A stretch of DNA of 64,000 nt from QHVT01 sp036399015 (GCA_036399015.1 DASWNW010000080.1:6274-70273); one strand, 5' to 3'; numbered from the stretch's first letter, positions 53,291-61,911 are shown. The notes: generated by a model from the sequence alone, not told the origin. Program-made: numbers and translations.

Positions 53291-55057
53291 AGCTGGCGCA
53301 CCGACCGGATAGCCGTTCGCCCGCAGGTGCGCCACGAGGAGCGCCTGCAACTCGCCGTCCGTCACCGGCTCCGCGCAGGGAGCGGTATGGCCGGCGATCC
53401 TGCCCGACTTGAACCGCCTCGTCTCGAAACCCAGCTTCCCCCACCGGTCGCAGACCACCACTCCGGCACTGGTGACGCCGTAGAACGGAGGATCCGCGTT
53501 GCGGACGCCGCTCATCCCCGGTCCCAGCACGTCCTTCGATCCGATCTCCACCAGGCTGTAGATCGGCCGCCGCGGATCGAGCTCCTGCTGCAGCGGCCGT
53601 CCCGACATCCAGCGCGCCTGCGGAATCCCGAGATGGGCGAGGATCGTGGGAGCGACGTCGGCGAGCTGCACGTTCGCCTTCACCCGCCGTGGTGCCGTTC
53701 CGCCGGGCGGCACGAGCACGAGCGGGAGGCGCTCCAGCGTCTTCCACCCGCGGGAGTGGTCGGAGTAGACGACGATCAGCGTTCGCTCGAGCTGCCCGAT
53801 CGAACGCAGCAGCGCGAGCAGGCGTCCGATGTGGCCGTCCACCTCCTGCAACTTCCGGTCATAACTCCCGTCGCAGCAGTGCGTGTCCAGCAGATGGACG
53901 TGCAGGAACCACGGCTCGCGCCGCGACTGCAGGAACTGCTTCGCCAGCCGGAGCCGCCGCTCGTCTTCGAAGAAAGGAGAGCGCTCGCCGTGGCCCGTCA
54001 GGAAGCGGAACTCGTCTTCCATCGGGCGGACGAACGTCAGGTGCAGGACACGGCCGACCACCCGCTCCGCCAGCTCCCGCTGGTATCGCACCAGCCGCTC
54101 CCGCGCCTCGGAACGGTAGGGCTGCAACGTTTCCTCCGGGTCGGTCCGGCCGTTGATCTGCTCGAACGCCCCCGCCATGTTCCAGTCGTACGCGTCGGCG
54201 TAGTACCGCATCCCCACCTGCGCCGTCGCGTAGCCGGCCGCGCGGAGGATCCCCGGCAGATGCTCGACCGACTCCTTCCCGCTCAGGAACGCCGGCGGAA
54301 AGAGGATGTTCGTCTCCGTCGGCAGCTTTCCGGAGAGGAGGGTGATCAGCGACCCGTACGTCGGTCCCGCGTTCGAGAAGGCGTTCTCGTACAGGACGCC
54401 GCGCGCCGCGAGCGCCTCCAGCGTCGGTGTCGTCTTTCGTTGATATCCGTACGCGGAGCTGTGCGCCGCCGTCGCCCCGTCGATGCCGACGAGGAGGATG
54501 TTCGGACGCCGTGCCGCGGCCACCGTCACTCCGGATGGCTCCGCGAGACGTTCCTGCCCGTGCCGCACGGCCACCGCATACGCCGCCACCGAGGCGGCGA
54601 CGACGACCGCCGCCGGCACCGCGGAGTACACCACCGCGCGCGGCCTCGCCAGCGCCAGCGCCTCGCCGCGCAGCAGCCACACCGCGAGCAGCAGCACCAG
54701 CGCGAGGCAGACCGCGTTGCCCGTTCCCGACGCGTCGCTGATCCCGAAGCCGGTCAGTGTCCTCGCGAAGTTGTCCACGGCGACGACGTACAGCACGGCG
54801 GCGATCGACGCCGGCAGCAGTGCGGCCAGCCAGTACGCCTTCGCCTCCCGCCGCATTGTGTCGGCTCCCGCCAGCAGCGCCTGCGCCGGCAGCAGGATCG
54901 CGAGCAGCGGGAGCGGCGCCGCGCAGAGCAGCAGCAGGCGCACCGGCACCGTTGCCGCGGAGACCACCGAGGGCTTCGTGGCGTGAAACAGCCACTCCAG
55001 CGCCGCATGCGCGTACAGCCACAGCGTCGCGCGAGAGATCGAACGGAGAATGAGCAT
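53276..55057 (-). CDS. Membrane-anchored alkaline-phosphatase-superfamily (sulfatase/LtaS-like) enzyme, paralog 1
   Basis: 593 residues from the ATG at 55057. Residues 1-165 are membrane-spanning; the catalytic domain starts at RRPNILLVGIDGATAAHSSA. Metal Asp193 (VGID), putative nucleophile Thr233 in GPTYGSLITLLSGK, HVHLLDTHCC at ~386-395 and the SDH metal pair 432-434. A true sulfatase would have Cys or Ser at the nucleophile; Thr is what LtaS, EptA and MdoB use to carry phospho-groups. It is therefore more likely a phospho/phosphono-transferase or phosphodiesterase than a sulfatase. Two paralogs lie at 55111 and 61912. Confidence 0.82.
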   Translation of the reverse strand: MLILRSISRATLWLYAHAALEWLFHATKPSVVSAATVPVRLLLLCAAPLPLLAILLPAQALLAGADTMRREAKAYWLAALLPASIAAVLYVVAVDNFARTLTGFGISDASGTGNAVCLALVLLLAVWLLRGEALALARPRAVVYSAVPAAVVVAASVAAYAVAVRHGQERLAEPSGVTVAAARRPNILLVGIDGATAAHSSAYGYQRKTTPTLEALAARGVLYENAFSNAGPTYGSLITLLSGKLPTETNILFPPAFLSGKESVEHLPGILRAAGYATAQVGMRYYADAYDWNMAGAFEQINGRTDPEETLQPYRSEARERLVRYQRELAERVVGRVLHLTFVRPMEDEFRFLTGHGERSPFFEDERRLRLAKQFLQSRREPWFLHVHLLDTHCCDGSYDRKLQEVDGHIGRLLALLRSIGQLERTLIVVYSDHSRGWKTLERLPLVLVPPGGTAPRRVKANVQLADVAPTILAHLGIPQARWMSGRPLQQELDPRRPIYSLVEIGSKDVLGPGMSGVRNADPPFYGVTSAGVVVCDRWGKLGFETRRFKSGRIAGHTAPCAEPVTDGELQALLVAHLRANGYPVGAPASPQH

Positions 55058-55083
55058 CGGACGCGTGCGCTCGGCGGCCGGGT

Positions 55084-55089
55084 ATTCTA
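55084..55089 (-). promoter_or_regulatory. -10 element TAGAAT, sibling of the 49.5-kb promoter
   Basis: TAGAAT on the minus strand followed by ACCCGGCCGCCGAGCGCACG and the ATG at 55057, nearly the same as the promoter region at 49506-49536. Confidence 0.5.
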
Positions 55090-55110
55090 CGCGCGCGTCG
55101 TGCATGGACG

Positions 55111-56880
55111 TCACTGCACGTCTACCGGATAGCCGTTCGCCCGCAGGTGTGCCGTCAGCATCGTCTGCAGCTCCCGTTCATCGACGTCTCCGCACGGCGC
55201 GGTGTGGCCGGCGATCGTCCCCGACTCGAACTTCTTCTCACTGAAGATCAGCTTCACCCAGCGGTCGCAGACGACCACCGCCGCGCTCGTCGCGCCGTAG
55301 AACGGCGGGCCCGTGTCCCGGACGCCGCTCATCCGCGGGCCGAGGACGCTCTTCCGCCCGATCTCCACGAGGCTGTAGATCGGACGCCGCGGGTTGAGGC
55401 TCTCCGCCCGCTGCAGCGGCTGACCCGACATCCAGGGCGCCTTCGGGATACCGAGGTACTCGAGGATCGTCGGGGCGACGTCGGCGAGCTGCACGTTTGT
55501 CTTCACCCGCCGCGGCGCCGTCCCGCCGGGCGGCACCAGCACGAGCGGGAGACGCTCCAGCGTCTTCCAGTCGCGCGTGTGGTCGGAGTAGGCGACGATC
55601 AGCGTCCGCTCCGCCTGTCCGGTGCTCCGCAGCAGCTCGACCAGCCGCCCCAGGTGGCCGTCCACCTCCTGATACTTCTTGTCGTACGCGCCCATGCAGC
55701 AGTGCGAGTCGGCGAGGTGGAGATGCAGGAACCAGGGCTCGCGCCGCGACTGCAGGAACTCCTGCGCCATTTCGAGCCGGTACTCGTCTTCGAAATAGGG
55801 CGAGTGGTCGCCGAGGCCCGTCAGGAACCGGTACTCGTCCTCCATGCGGCGGACGAACGTCAGGTGCAGGAACCGGCTCGCCACCCGCTCGGCGAGCTCC
55901 CTCCTGTACCGCGCCATCCGTTCGCGCGGCTCGGAACGGTCGGGCTGCAGCGCCTCCGCCGGCTCCACGCGGCCGTTGATGATGTCGAATGCGCCGACCA
56001 TGTTCCAGTCGTACGCGTCCGTGTAGTGGCGCATCCCGATCTGCACCGTGGTGTAGCCGGCCGCGCGCAGGATCCGCGGCAGATGGTCGACCGAGTCTTT
56101 CCCCTTCAGGTAGACCGGCGGAAAGATGATGTGCGTCTCCGTCGCCAGCTTCCCGGAGATCATGCTGATGAGCGAGCCGTACGTCCGCCCCGCGTTCGCG
56201 AAGGCGTTCTCGTAGAGGATGCCGCGCGCCGCCAGCGCCTCGAGGTTCGGACTGGTCTTCCTGCGCGCATACCCGTATGCGGAGCTTCGCTCCGCGGTGA
56301 CGCCGTCCATCCCGACGAGGAGGATGTTCGGACGCCGGGCCGCGGTGACCTTCGCCGCGTCTGCGGCCCGGCCGTCGCTTTCGTCCGCCGCTGCGACCGT
56401 ATATGCGGCCAGCGACAGCGCCACGACCACTGCTGCCGGTACCGCGGAGTACACCAGCCGCCGCGGCTGCGCCAGCTTCAGCGCCTCGGCGCGCAGCGCA
56501 CCCGCCGCGATGCCGACCACTCCCACCAGCAGGATCGCGTTGATGACCCCCCTGGCGTCGATGATCCCGAAGCCGACGACCGTCTTCGCGAAATTGTCCG
56601 CCGCGACGACGTACAACACCGTCGCCACCGCCGCCGGCAGCAATGCGGCGAGCCAGTACGCCTTCGCCTCCCGCCGGAAAGAGTCGGCGCCCGCGAGCAC
56701 CGCCTGCGCCGGAATCAGGATCGCCAGCAGCGGCAGCGGCGCCGCGCAAAGTAGCAACAGCCGCATGTGCAGCGGCGCCGTGGAAACGATCGACGGCTTC
56801 GTGGCGTAAAAGAGCCATTCGAGCGCGGCGTGGGCATAGAGCCACAACGTGGCGCGCGAAACCGAACGGAGAATGAGCAG
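55111..56880 (-). CDS. Membrane-anchored alkaline-phosphatase-superfamily enzyme, paralog 2 (probable CTG start)
   Basis: 589 residues if read from a CTG at 56880; a TTG at 56847 would give 578. Alignment with paralog 1 (MLILRSISRATLWLYAHAAL) shows LLILRSVSRATLWLYAHAAL here, so the N-terminus is homologous right up to the start codon, which is CTG instead of ATG. A TATAAT -10 (56899-56904) lies 18 nt upstream and no other start fits. Catalytic features as in paralog 1: VGMDG metal Asp, nucleophile Thr in GRTYGSLISMISGK, HLHLADSHCC and YSDHTRDW. Thr again argues against sulfatase activity. Confidence 0.8.
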   Translation of the reverse strand: MLILRSVSRATLWLYAHAALEWLFYATKPSIVSTAPLHMRLLLLCAAPLPLLAILIPAQAVLAGADSFRREAKAYWLAALLPAAVATVLYVVAADNFAKTVVGFGIIDARGVINAILLVGVVGIAAGALRAEALKLAQPRRLVYSAVPAAVVVALSLAAYTVAAADESDGRAADAAKVTAARRPNILLVGMDGVTAERSSAYGYARRKTSPNLEALAARGILYENAFANAGRTYGSLISMISGKLATETHIIFPPVYLKGKDSVDHLPRILRAAGYTTVQIGMRHYTDAYDWNMVGAFDIINGRVEPAEALQPDRSEPRERMARYRRELAERVASRFLHLTFVRRMEDEYRFLTGLGDHSPYFEDEYRLEMAQEFLQSRREPWFLHLHLADSHCCMGAYDKKYQEVDGHLGRLVELLRSTGQAERTLIVAYSDHTRDWKTLERLPLVLVPPGGTAPRRVKTNVQLADVAPTILEYLGIPKAPWMSGQPLQRAESLNPRRPIYSLVEIGRKSVLGPRMSGVRDTGPPFYGATSAAVVVCDRWVKLIFSEKKFESGTIAGHTAPCGDVDERELQTMLTAHLRANGYPVDVQ

Positions 56881-56898
56881 GGCGCGGTCCGTGCGCGG

Positions 56899-56904
56899 AT
56901 TATA
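56899..56904 (-). promoter_or_regulatory. -10 element TATAAT for paralog 2
   Basis: Perfect TATAAT on the minus strand, 18 nt before the CTG at 56880. It defines the transcript start close to that codon. Confidence 0.55.
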
Positions 56905-56923
56905 AACAGGCGCACCCGCGCGG

Positions 56924-56929
56924 TATCAT
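56924..56929 (+). promoter_or_regulatory. -10-like element TATCAT, leaderless start
   Basis: TATCAT is 9 nt before the ATG of the 65-residue membrane protein at 56939. Confidence 0.4.
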
Positions 56930-56938
56930 CGACGCATC

Positions 56939-57136
56939 ATGTCCCGTCACGCCGAACTCCTGCTTCTGCTGCTTGCCCTGGCCTTGCCCGCGCATGCGTA
57001 TGTCGATCCCGCCACCGGCAACTTCCTGCTGCAGATCATCATCGGCGGCGTTGCCAGCGCCTACGTCGCGGTCAAGATGTTCTGGGGCAGATTCCGCGGC
57101 CGCTCGAAGAAAGAGCCGGCGCCGCCACAGGAGTAG
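56939..57136 (+). CDS. Small single-pass membrane protein with signal peptide (YVDPATG motif)
   Basis: 65 residues: a signal peptide or first helix (LLLLLLALALPAHA), then AYVDPATGNFLLQIIIGGVA and a second helix ending in a basic stretch (WGRFRGRSKK). Small proteins with A-Y-x-D-P-x-T-G-x-x-L-L-Q and a following helix are often found next to surface-polysaccharide or sulfatase-like genes, but no function is known to me. Leaderless-type start; 58 bp divergent from paralog 2 of the phosphatase-superfamily enzymes. Confidence 0.7.
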   Translation: MSRHAELLLLLLALALPAHAYVDPATGNFLLQIIIGGVASAYVAVKMFWGRFRGRSKKEPAPPQE

Positions 57137-57139
57137 ACC

Positions 57140-58288
57140 TCACACGGAGCGCATGCCGCACGCGTGCGCCGCACGCGCCACGAGCTCCGCCACATCCTCC
57201 TCCGCCGCCGCTCGCAGGTTGTTGTCCGCACGCCCCGGCGTGAGCATCTCCGGAACCAGCGCCGCGACGGCGTGAACGTCGTCGACGTAGCGGCGCAGCG
57301 TCGGACCGACCCGGGCGGCATTTCTCAGCTCCTCCACGGCCACACGCAGCGCATCGGCCGACGAGAAGCCAACGCCGTTCGCAAGCTCCTCGAAGAGCGC
57401 CGGGTCGGCAGCCTGATTGAAGTCGAACACCTCCCCCAGCGTGAACGCGCACGCATACCCGTGCGGCACCCCAAAGTGCGCCGTCAGCGGATAAGAGATG
57501 GAGTGGCAGAGCGTCGTGCGCGTATGGCTGATCGCCAGGCCGGCCAGCACGCTTGCCTCGAGCATCTCCTGCCGCAGCCCGACGTCGCCGGGATTTCGGA
57601 TGAGCGCCGGCAGCGCGCGCAGTCCCGCCCGGATCGCGCGCACCGCGAACGCTGTCGTGAGCGGATTCGCGCGGCGGCTCCACGCCGCCTCAAACGCTTG
57701 CGTGATCGCGTCGAGGCCGGTCGACAGCGTGACGTCTTCCGGCACCGAGAGCGTCAGCTCCGGGTCGAGGAGCGCGACGTCGGGAAAGAGCGTCTCGCCC
57801 GAAACCGAATGCTTCTTCTTCGTTTCGTGGTTCCAGACTGTCGCAAACGGCGTGACCTCGCTCCCGGTCCCGGCGGTCGTCGGAACGCAGATGAGCCGCG
57901 ACGCGCGCGAGGGCGGCAGCGGCGCGCCGGAGAGCAGATGCTCGCGGAGCGGCACTCCGCCCGACACTGCCGCCAGGATCTTCGCCGTATCGAGCACCGA
58001 CCCTCCGCCGACCGCCACGATCGTTCCGATCCGCAGTCCCGCCAACTTCTCCAGTTGCGCCTCGACCTGTGCGAGGCCGGGGTTCGGCTCGACGTCGTCG
58101 ACCACGTGCATCGGCCGCTGCACGAGCTCCGTCAGCCGCTGCAGCCCGCCCCGCTCCCGGAACCCGCGCGAGGTCACCAGCAGCAGCTCCCCTTCGGCGC
58201 CTAGAAACCGGGGCAGTTGCTGCAGCGCGCCGGGCGCGCACTCGATGCGCACCGGGTTGTGGAACGACCAGGCGCGCGGCGAAGCCAT
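57140..58288 (-). CDS. Iron-containing alcohol dehydrogenase, probable phosphonoacetaldehyde reductase
   Basis: 382 residues from the ATG at 58288, which shares its bases with the previous TGA stop. Group III ADH fold: NAD loop TIVAVGGGSVLDTAKILAAV, PTTAGTGSEVTPFATVWN, iron ligands in STGLDAITQAFEAAW (Asp), LCHSISYPLTAHFGVPHGYA (His pair). In phosphonate clusters this family (PhpC, FomC) reduces phosphonoacetaldehyde to 2-hydroxyethylphosphonate. Being directly after the decarboxylase and PEP mutase, that role is strongly suggested. No 2-aminoethylphosphonate transaminase is present. Confidence 0.85.
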   Translation of the reverse strand: MASPRAWSFHNPVRIECAPGALQQLPRFLGAEGELLLVTSRGFRERGGLQRLTELVQRPMHVVDDVEPNPGLAQVEAQLEKLAGLRIGTIVAVGGGSVLDTAKILAAVSGGVPLREHLLSGAPLPPSRASRLICVPTTAGTGSEVTPFATVWNHETKKKHSVSGETLFPDVALLDPELTLSVPEDVTLSTGLDAITQAFEAAWSRRANPLTTAFAVRAIRAGLRALPALIRNPGDVGLRQEMLEASVLAGLAISHTRTTLCHSISYPLTAHFGVPHGYACAFTLGEVFDFNQAADPALFEELANGVGFSSADALRVAVEELRNAARVGPTLRRYVDDVHAVAALVPEMLTPGRADNNLRAAAEEDVAELVARAAHACGMRSV

Positions 58289-59415
58289 CACGTCGCGTCC
58301 TGCGACAGGAAGGCGGTGAACGCCTCCTTGTTCTCCCGCGGCGTACCGGATGGCCGGCCGAGATCGGCGCGCGCGCCGCCGCCGATGCGGATCTCGAGGA
58401 GCGCCGGTCCGGCGGTCTCCCGGAGACGCGCCACCGCCGCCGCCACCTCCGCGTGCGCCGCCACCGGCTCCAGCGTCGCATAGCCGCAGGCGCGCGCTAC
58501 CGCCGTGAGGTCGCAGTCGCGGGCGACGGTCGGCTGGCCGCCGACCGAGTCGTGGCGCCCGTTGTTGAGCAGCACGTGCTTGAAGTTCGCGCTGCCGATC
58601 TGCCCCTGCACCGCCACCGATCCCATGTGCATGAGAAAGGCTCCGTCGCCGTCAAGGCAGAAGACCTGCCGCTCCGGCCGCGCGCGCGCGATCGCACATG
58701 CGATCGCCGAGGCATGCCCCATCGAGCCGACGGTCAGGAAATCCCGCGACGGCTCACCGCGGCGGACGCGGATCTCGTGCAGCTCGCGCGAGGTCATCCC
58801 GGTCGTCGCCACCACCGCGTCGGCTGGATCGAGCGCGCCGGCAATTAGCTCGATCGCCGCCTCGCGCGTAAGTTGCTCGCCGGCTGATGCCGGTCCGTCG
58901 AACGGCGCGAACGTCCCCTTCCGCACGAGCAGCGCCACCGGCTGACCGGCCGTGCGCGCCAGTTCCACCGCCCACGCCACGTCGGCCTCCGCCTCCGGCA
59001 TGTCCGGCGACAGGATGCGATGCGGGATCTCCATCGCCTCCAGCATCGCCGCCGTGACTCTCCCCTGCTTCACGTGCTGCGGCTCATCGCGCACGGACGG
59101 CTCTCCGCGCCATCCAATCACGAGGACCATCGGGATCGAATACACCTCCCGGTCGGCGAGCGAGAGCAGCGGATTGATCGCGTTCCCGAGTCCGGAGTTC
59201 TGCAGGTAGACGACGCCGACCTCGCCGGTCGCCAGGTGATGCCCTGCCGCGAGCGCCACCGCCGCCCCTTCGTTCGCGGCAATCACGTGGCGCCGCGGCT
59301 CGACCGTCGCGGAAATGTACGCGCACAGCTCCTTCAGCAGCGAGTCGGGGACGCCGGTGAAGAACGCCGCCCCGCGACGATCCAGCGCGCCGTATACCTC
59401 GGCCGGCTCCAGCAT
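58288..59415 (-). CDS. ppd: Phosphonopyruvate decarboxylase
   Basis: 375 residues, TPP-dependent, the normal Ppd length. N-terminal PYR part with HVIAANEGAAVALAAGHHLA (catalytic Glu) and VVYLQNSGLGNAINPLLSLA; C-terminal PP part with LDGDGAFLMHMGSVAVQGQI (GDG motif) ending at NN. Converts phosphonopyruvate to phosphonoacetaldehyde, pulling the unfavourable PEP mutase reaction forward. It follows the mutase by 1 bp and overlaps the dehydrogenase. Confidence 0.93.
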   Translation of the reverse strand: MLEPAEVYGALDRRGAAFFTGVPDSLLKELCAYISATVEPRRHVIAANEGAAVALAAGHHLATGEVGVVYLQNSGLGNAINPLLSLADREVYSIPMVLVIGWRGEPSVRDEPQHVKQGRVTAAMLEAMEIPHRILSPDMPEAEADVAWAVELARTAGQPVALLVRKGTFAPFDGPASAGEQLTREAAIELIAGALDPADAVVATTGMTSRELHEIRVRRGEPSRDFLTVGSMGHASAIACAIARARPERQVFCLDGDGAFLMHMGSVAVQGQIGSANFKHVLLNNGRHDSVGGQPTVARDCDLTAVARACGYATLEPVAAHAEVAAAVARLRETAGPALLEIRIGGGARADLGRPSGTPRENKEAFTAFLSQDAT

Positions 59416-59416
59416 C

Positions 59417-60721
59417 TCAGGTCGCCTCCGGGATCAGCCGGAGGACGTCTTTGATCGACAGCAGCCGCGCGTCGGCCTCGAGCGAGCGGCCATGCCGCAG
59501 GATCGACTCCGCCGTCTCCACCATCGCCGGATAAGCCGCACGCAGCAGGTGGTTCGCGTAGATCACGATGTCGACGCCCCGCTCCAGCAACTGCTCCTCG
59601 GTCACGCGGTTGTAGCTCGACGGCACGGCGATGAGCGGCACGCGCCGCGGCAGTTTCCGGTAGGCGTCGAAGAAGGAGAAGACTTCCGACTCGTCCGTCC
59701 TCCGGCTGTGGATCATGATCCCGTCCGCCCCCGCCTCGATGTACGCCGCCGCGCGCTCCATGGCGTCGTCCAGCCCCACGTCGAGGATGAAGCTCTCGAT
59801 GCGGGCGATGATCATGAACTCGTCGGTGACCTGCGCGCGCTTGCCGGCGCGGATCTTGTGGCAGAAGTCCTCGATCGTCGCCTGCGCCTGCAGCACGGTC
59901 GTCCCGAAGAGCGAATTCTTCTTCAGGCCCACCTTGTCCTCGATGATGACCGCCGAGACGCCGAAACGCTCGAGCGTCCGGACCGTGAAGGCGAAGTGCT
60001 CCGGGAGGCCCCCCGTGTCGCCGTCGTAGATGATCGGCTTCGTCGTCACCTCGACGATCTCGTTCAGCGTCTGCATGCGCGACGTGACGTCGACCGCCTC
60101 GATGTCCGGCTTCCCCTTCGCGGTCGAGTCGGTGAGGCTGCTCAGCCACATCCCGTCGAACTCCCGCAGCGTGCTCCCTTCCTGAATGCGCGCGTTCTCG
60201 ACGACGAGACCGGTGAGGCCGTTGTGCGCCTCCATGAAGCGGAGCAGCGGCTTCGCGGCGAGGAGGCGCCGCAGACGGCTCATCCGGACGCCCGGCGTCG
60301 TCCCCTGATGCCGCGCGGCGGCGATGAGCTGCGTCGAAGAGACCCCCTGCGTGTACGGAACCTCGATCAGCTCGCCGCCCCACTCCGCGAGCACCTCGAT
60401 CACCCGCGCGCGCGTCGCCTTCTGCACGCCTTCCTTCCAGTCGTCGCCGTGCACGACGTAGCGGGGGCGGATGGCGCGGAGGTTCGGCTCGTAGTCGAGC
60501 GTCTCCTGTGGGACGACCCGGTCGACACCCTTGATGGCCTCGACGACCAGCCGGCGCTGCTCGAACGTCATGTGCGGGAGCCGTTTGTAGGTGGCGATGG
60601 CCGCGTCGGTGAGCAGCCCCACGACGACCGTGCCGTGCTCGCGGGCCGTCGCCAGGATGTTCAGGTGTCCCGGGTGCAGCAGATCGGCGCTCATGCCGAC
60701 GTACACGGTCTGCTCAGACAT
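59417..60721 (-). CDS. pepM: Bifunctional cytidylyltransferase / phosphoenolpyruvate mutase (Fom1-like)
   Basis: 434 residues. N-terminal nucleotidyltransferase (1-140): TVYVGMSADLLHPGHLNIL with HPGH at 16-19 and GVSSTQLI at 126-133, the CTP-transferase motifs. C-terminal PEP mutase (~155-434): YDGDTGG, and the diagnostic active-site string EDKVGLKKNS at 261-270 (EDKxxxxxNS separates mutases from isocitrate-lyase relatives). The same fusion order occurs in Fom1 of fosfomycin producers, where the first domain makes CMP-2-hydroxyethylphosphonate. Overlaps the transferase gene by 8 nt and precedes the decarboxylase by 1 bp. Confidence 0.93.
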   Translation of the reverse strand: MSEQTVYVGMSADLLHPGHLNILATAREHGTVVVGLLTDAAIATYKRLPHMTFEQRRLVVEAIKGVDRVVPQETLDYEPNLRAIRPRYVVHGDDWKEGVQKATRARVIEVLAEWGGELIEVPYTQGVSSTQLIAAARHQGTTPGVRMSRLRRLLAAKPLLRFMEAHNGLTGLVVENARIQEGSTLREFDGMWLSSLTDSTAKGKPDIEAVDVTSRMQTLNEIVEVTTKPIIYDGDTGGLPEHFAFTVRTLERFGVSAVIIEDKVGLKKNSLFGTTVLQAQATIEDFCHKIRAGKRAQVTDEFMIIARIESFILDVGLDDAMERAAAYIEAGADGIMIHSRRTDESEVFSFFDAYRKLPRRVPLIAVPSSYNRVTEEQLLERGVDIVIYANHLLRAAYPAMVETAESILRHGRSLEADARLLSIKDVLRLIPEAT

Positions 60722-61865
60722 CGACGCTCAGGGTACCAAGAATCTGCGCCGCGCCGGCGTCGCCGCTCCGGCCGACGTTGAACACCGTCTCGTCGCGAAT
60801 GCGGCCGATCCGCTCGTGCCACGATGGCGCGTCGCGCACAAGCTCCGCCACCACCTGCGGCAGCCGCGCGAGCTCGCCCGGCGCGACCACTTTTCCGATC
60901 TGGTCGCGGATGTCCGCCTCCAGCGCCGGCAGCCCGATCCGGGCGTGATTAGGGTTGTGGATCTTCGGCGGAGTGTCGACGAAGATCACGGGACGCTGCC
61001 GCGCGAACGCGTATTCGAGCGGCGCGCCGGACCACTCACTGATCATGATGTCGGCCGCCAGCAGCGCCTCGGTCGTGCTGACGTCGGGATCGAAGCGGAA
61101 CCGCCGCCCCTCGTAACGGCGGACGAGCTCCTGCGCGAGCCGCGGGTGATGCCGCACCGTCATCGGATGGAGCCGCAGCGACACCTCGAACCCGGCCGTG
61201 AGCAGCACCTCGATCGCCGGCTCCAGGCCCTGCCGCACCATCGACGACTCTCCCCACGACGGCGCGAGGAGCACCCGCGTCACGCCGTCCTGCGGCGGCG
61301 GGATCTCTTTCGTGGCGAGATCGGCGATCAGCGTGTCCAGCCGCCCGTACCCATGCTCCACGAGCCGTTTCGGCGGCAGCCCGTAGACCTCCTCGGCGCG
61401 CCGCAGCTCCGTGAAGTGGTGCGGACCGACGCAGAGGATGGTGTCGTACGCGTCGAAGGCATGCTCGCGGTAGACGCGGTGCGTGCTGGCGATGGAGTGG
61501 AAGACGTAGAAGTAGTGGACGGGGTGGGCCGAGCGCTTCAGATGAAACTGCTCGAGATCAGAGAGCGTCATCACGAAAGCGTCGGCCTCGATCGTCCGGA
61601 AGAGGACCGTGCGCGCGCCGCCGGAGCCGACCCAGTAGGCGTCGGGACCCTGGAGGACGCGGTCGTTCCTGTCGGAGGTGACGCGGACGACGCGAACGCC
61701 CTGGCGGACCAGCGCGGCGTCGACCGGGCCGAGGTGCGCCCAGTCCGCGGCAGTCTCGGCGTAGAAGACGATGCGCGGTGCGGCGCCGGTGCCCGACTGG
61801 AACGCGCGCAGCCCCGCCCAGGCCTCCCGCCCCTCCCGCCATTTCCGCCGCAGCTCGTCGAACAT
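60714..61865 (-). CDS. CDP-glycerol glycerophosphotransferase-family protein (TagB/TagF-like); putative phosphonate transferase
   Basis: 383 residues from the ATG at 61865 (MFDELRRKWREGREAWAGLR); an ATG at 61880 lies inside the TACTAT -10 element and is unlikely. GT-B-like fold with VTRVLLAPSWGESSMVRQGL, VSLRLHPMTVRHHPRLAQEL and the C-terminal block DIMISEWSGAPLEYAFARQR, matching the S/D-x-S-S/G-x-x-x-E/D pattern that binds the CDP donor in TagB/TagF. In teichoic acid synthesis these enzymes move glycerol-phosphate from CDP-glycerol; here the linked CMP-phosphonate enzyme suggests a phosphonate donor. First gene of the phosphonate operon. Confidence 0.85.
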   Translation of the reverse strand: MFDELRRKWREGREAWAGLRAFQSGTGAAPRIVFYAETAADWAHLGPVDAALVRQGVRVVRVTSDRNDRVLQGPDAYWVGSGGARTVLFRTIEADAFVMTLSDLEQFHLKRSAHPVHYFYVFHSIASTHRVYREHAFDAYDTILCVGPHHFTELRRAEEVYGLPPKRLVEHGYGRLDTLIADLATKEIPPPQDGVTRVLLAPSWGESSMVRQGLEPAIEVLLTAGFEVSLRLHPMTVRHHPRLAQELVRRYEGRRFRFDPDVSTTEALLAADIMISEWSGAPLEYAFARQRPVIFVDTPPKIHNPNHARIGLPALEADIRDQIGKVVAPGELARLPQVVAELVRDAPSWHERIGRIRDETVFNVGRSGDAGAAQILGTLSVDV

Positions 61866-61878
61866 CGCGTGGCGGTGC

Positions 61879-61884
61879 ATAGTA
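61879..61884 (-). promoter_or_regulatory. -10 element TACTAT of the phosphonate operon
   Basis: TACTAT on the minus strand, 13 nt before the ATG at 61865, 13 bp away from the divergent TACCAT. Confidence 0.45.
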
Positions 61885-61897
61885 ACGCGCCCTCGGC

Positions 61898-61903
61898 TAC
61901 CAT
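61898..61903 (+). promoter_or_regulatory. -10-like element TACCAT, leaderless start
   Basis: TACCAT is 8 nt before the ATG at 61912. The divergent phosphonate operon starts 46 bp away, so the two units share one regulatory region. Confidence 0.45.
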
Positions 61904-61911
61904 CGCGCGCG

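Noticed and set aside
57140..60721. Fosfomycin biosynthesis cluster
   Set aside because: The first three enzymatic steps are matched, but there is no Fom3 methyltransferase, FomD hydrolase or Fom4 epoxidase; the operon has a TagB-like gene instead.
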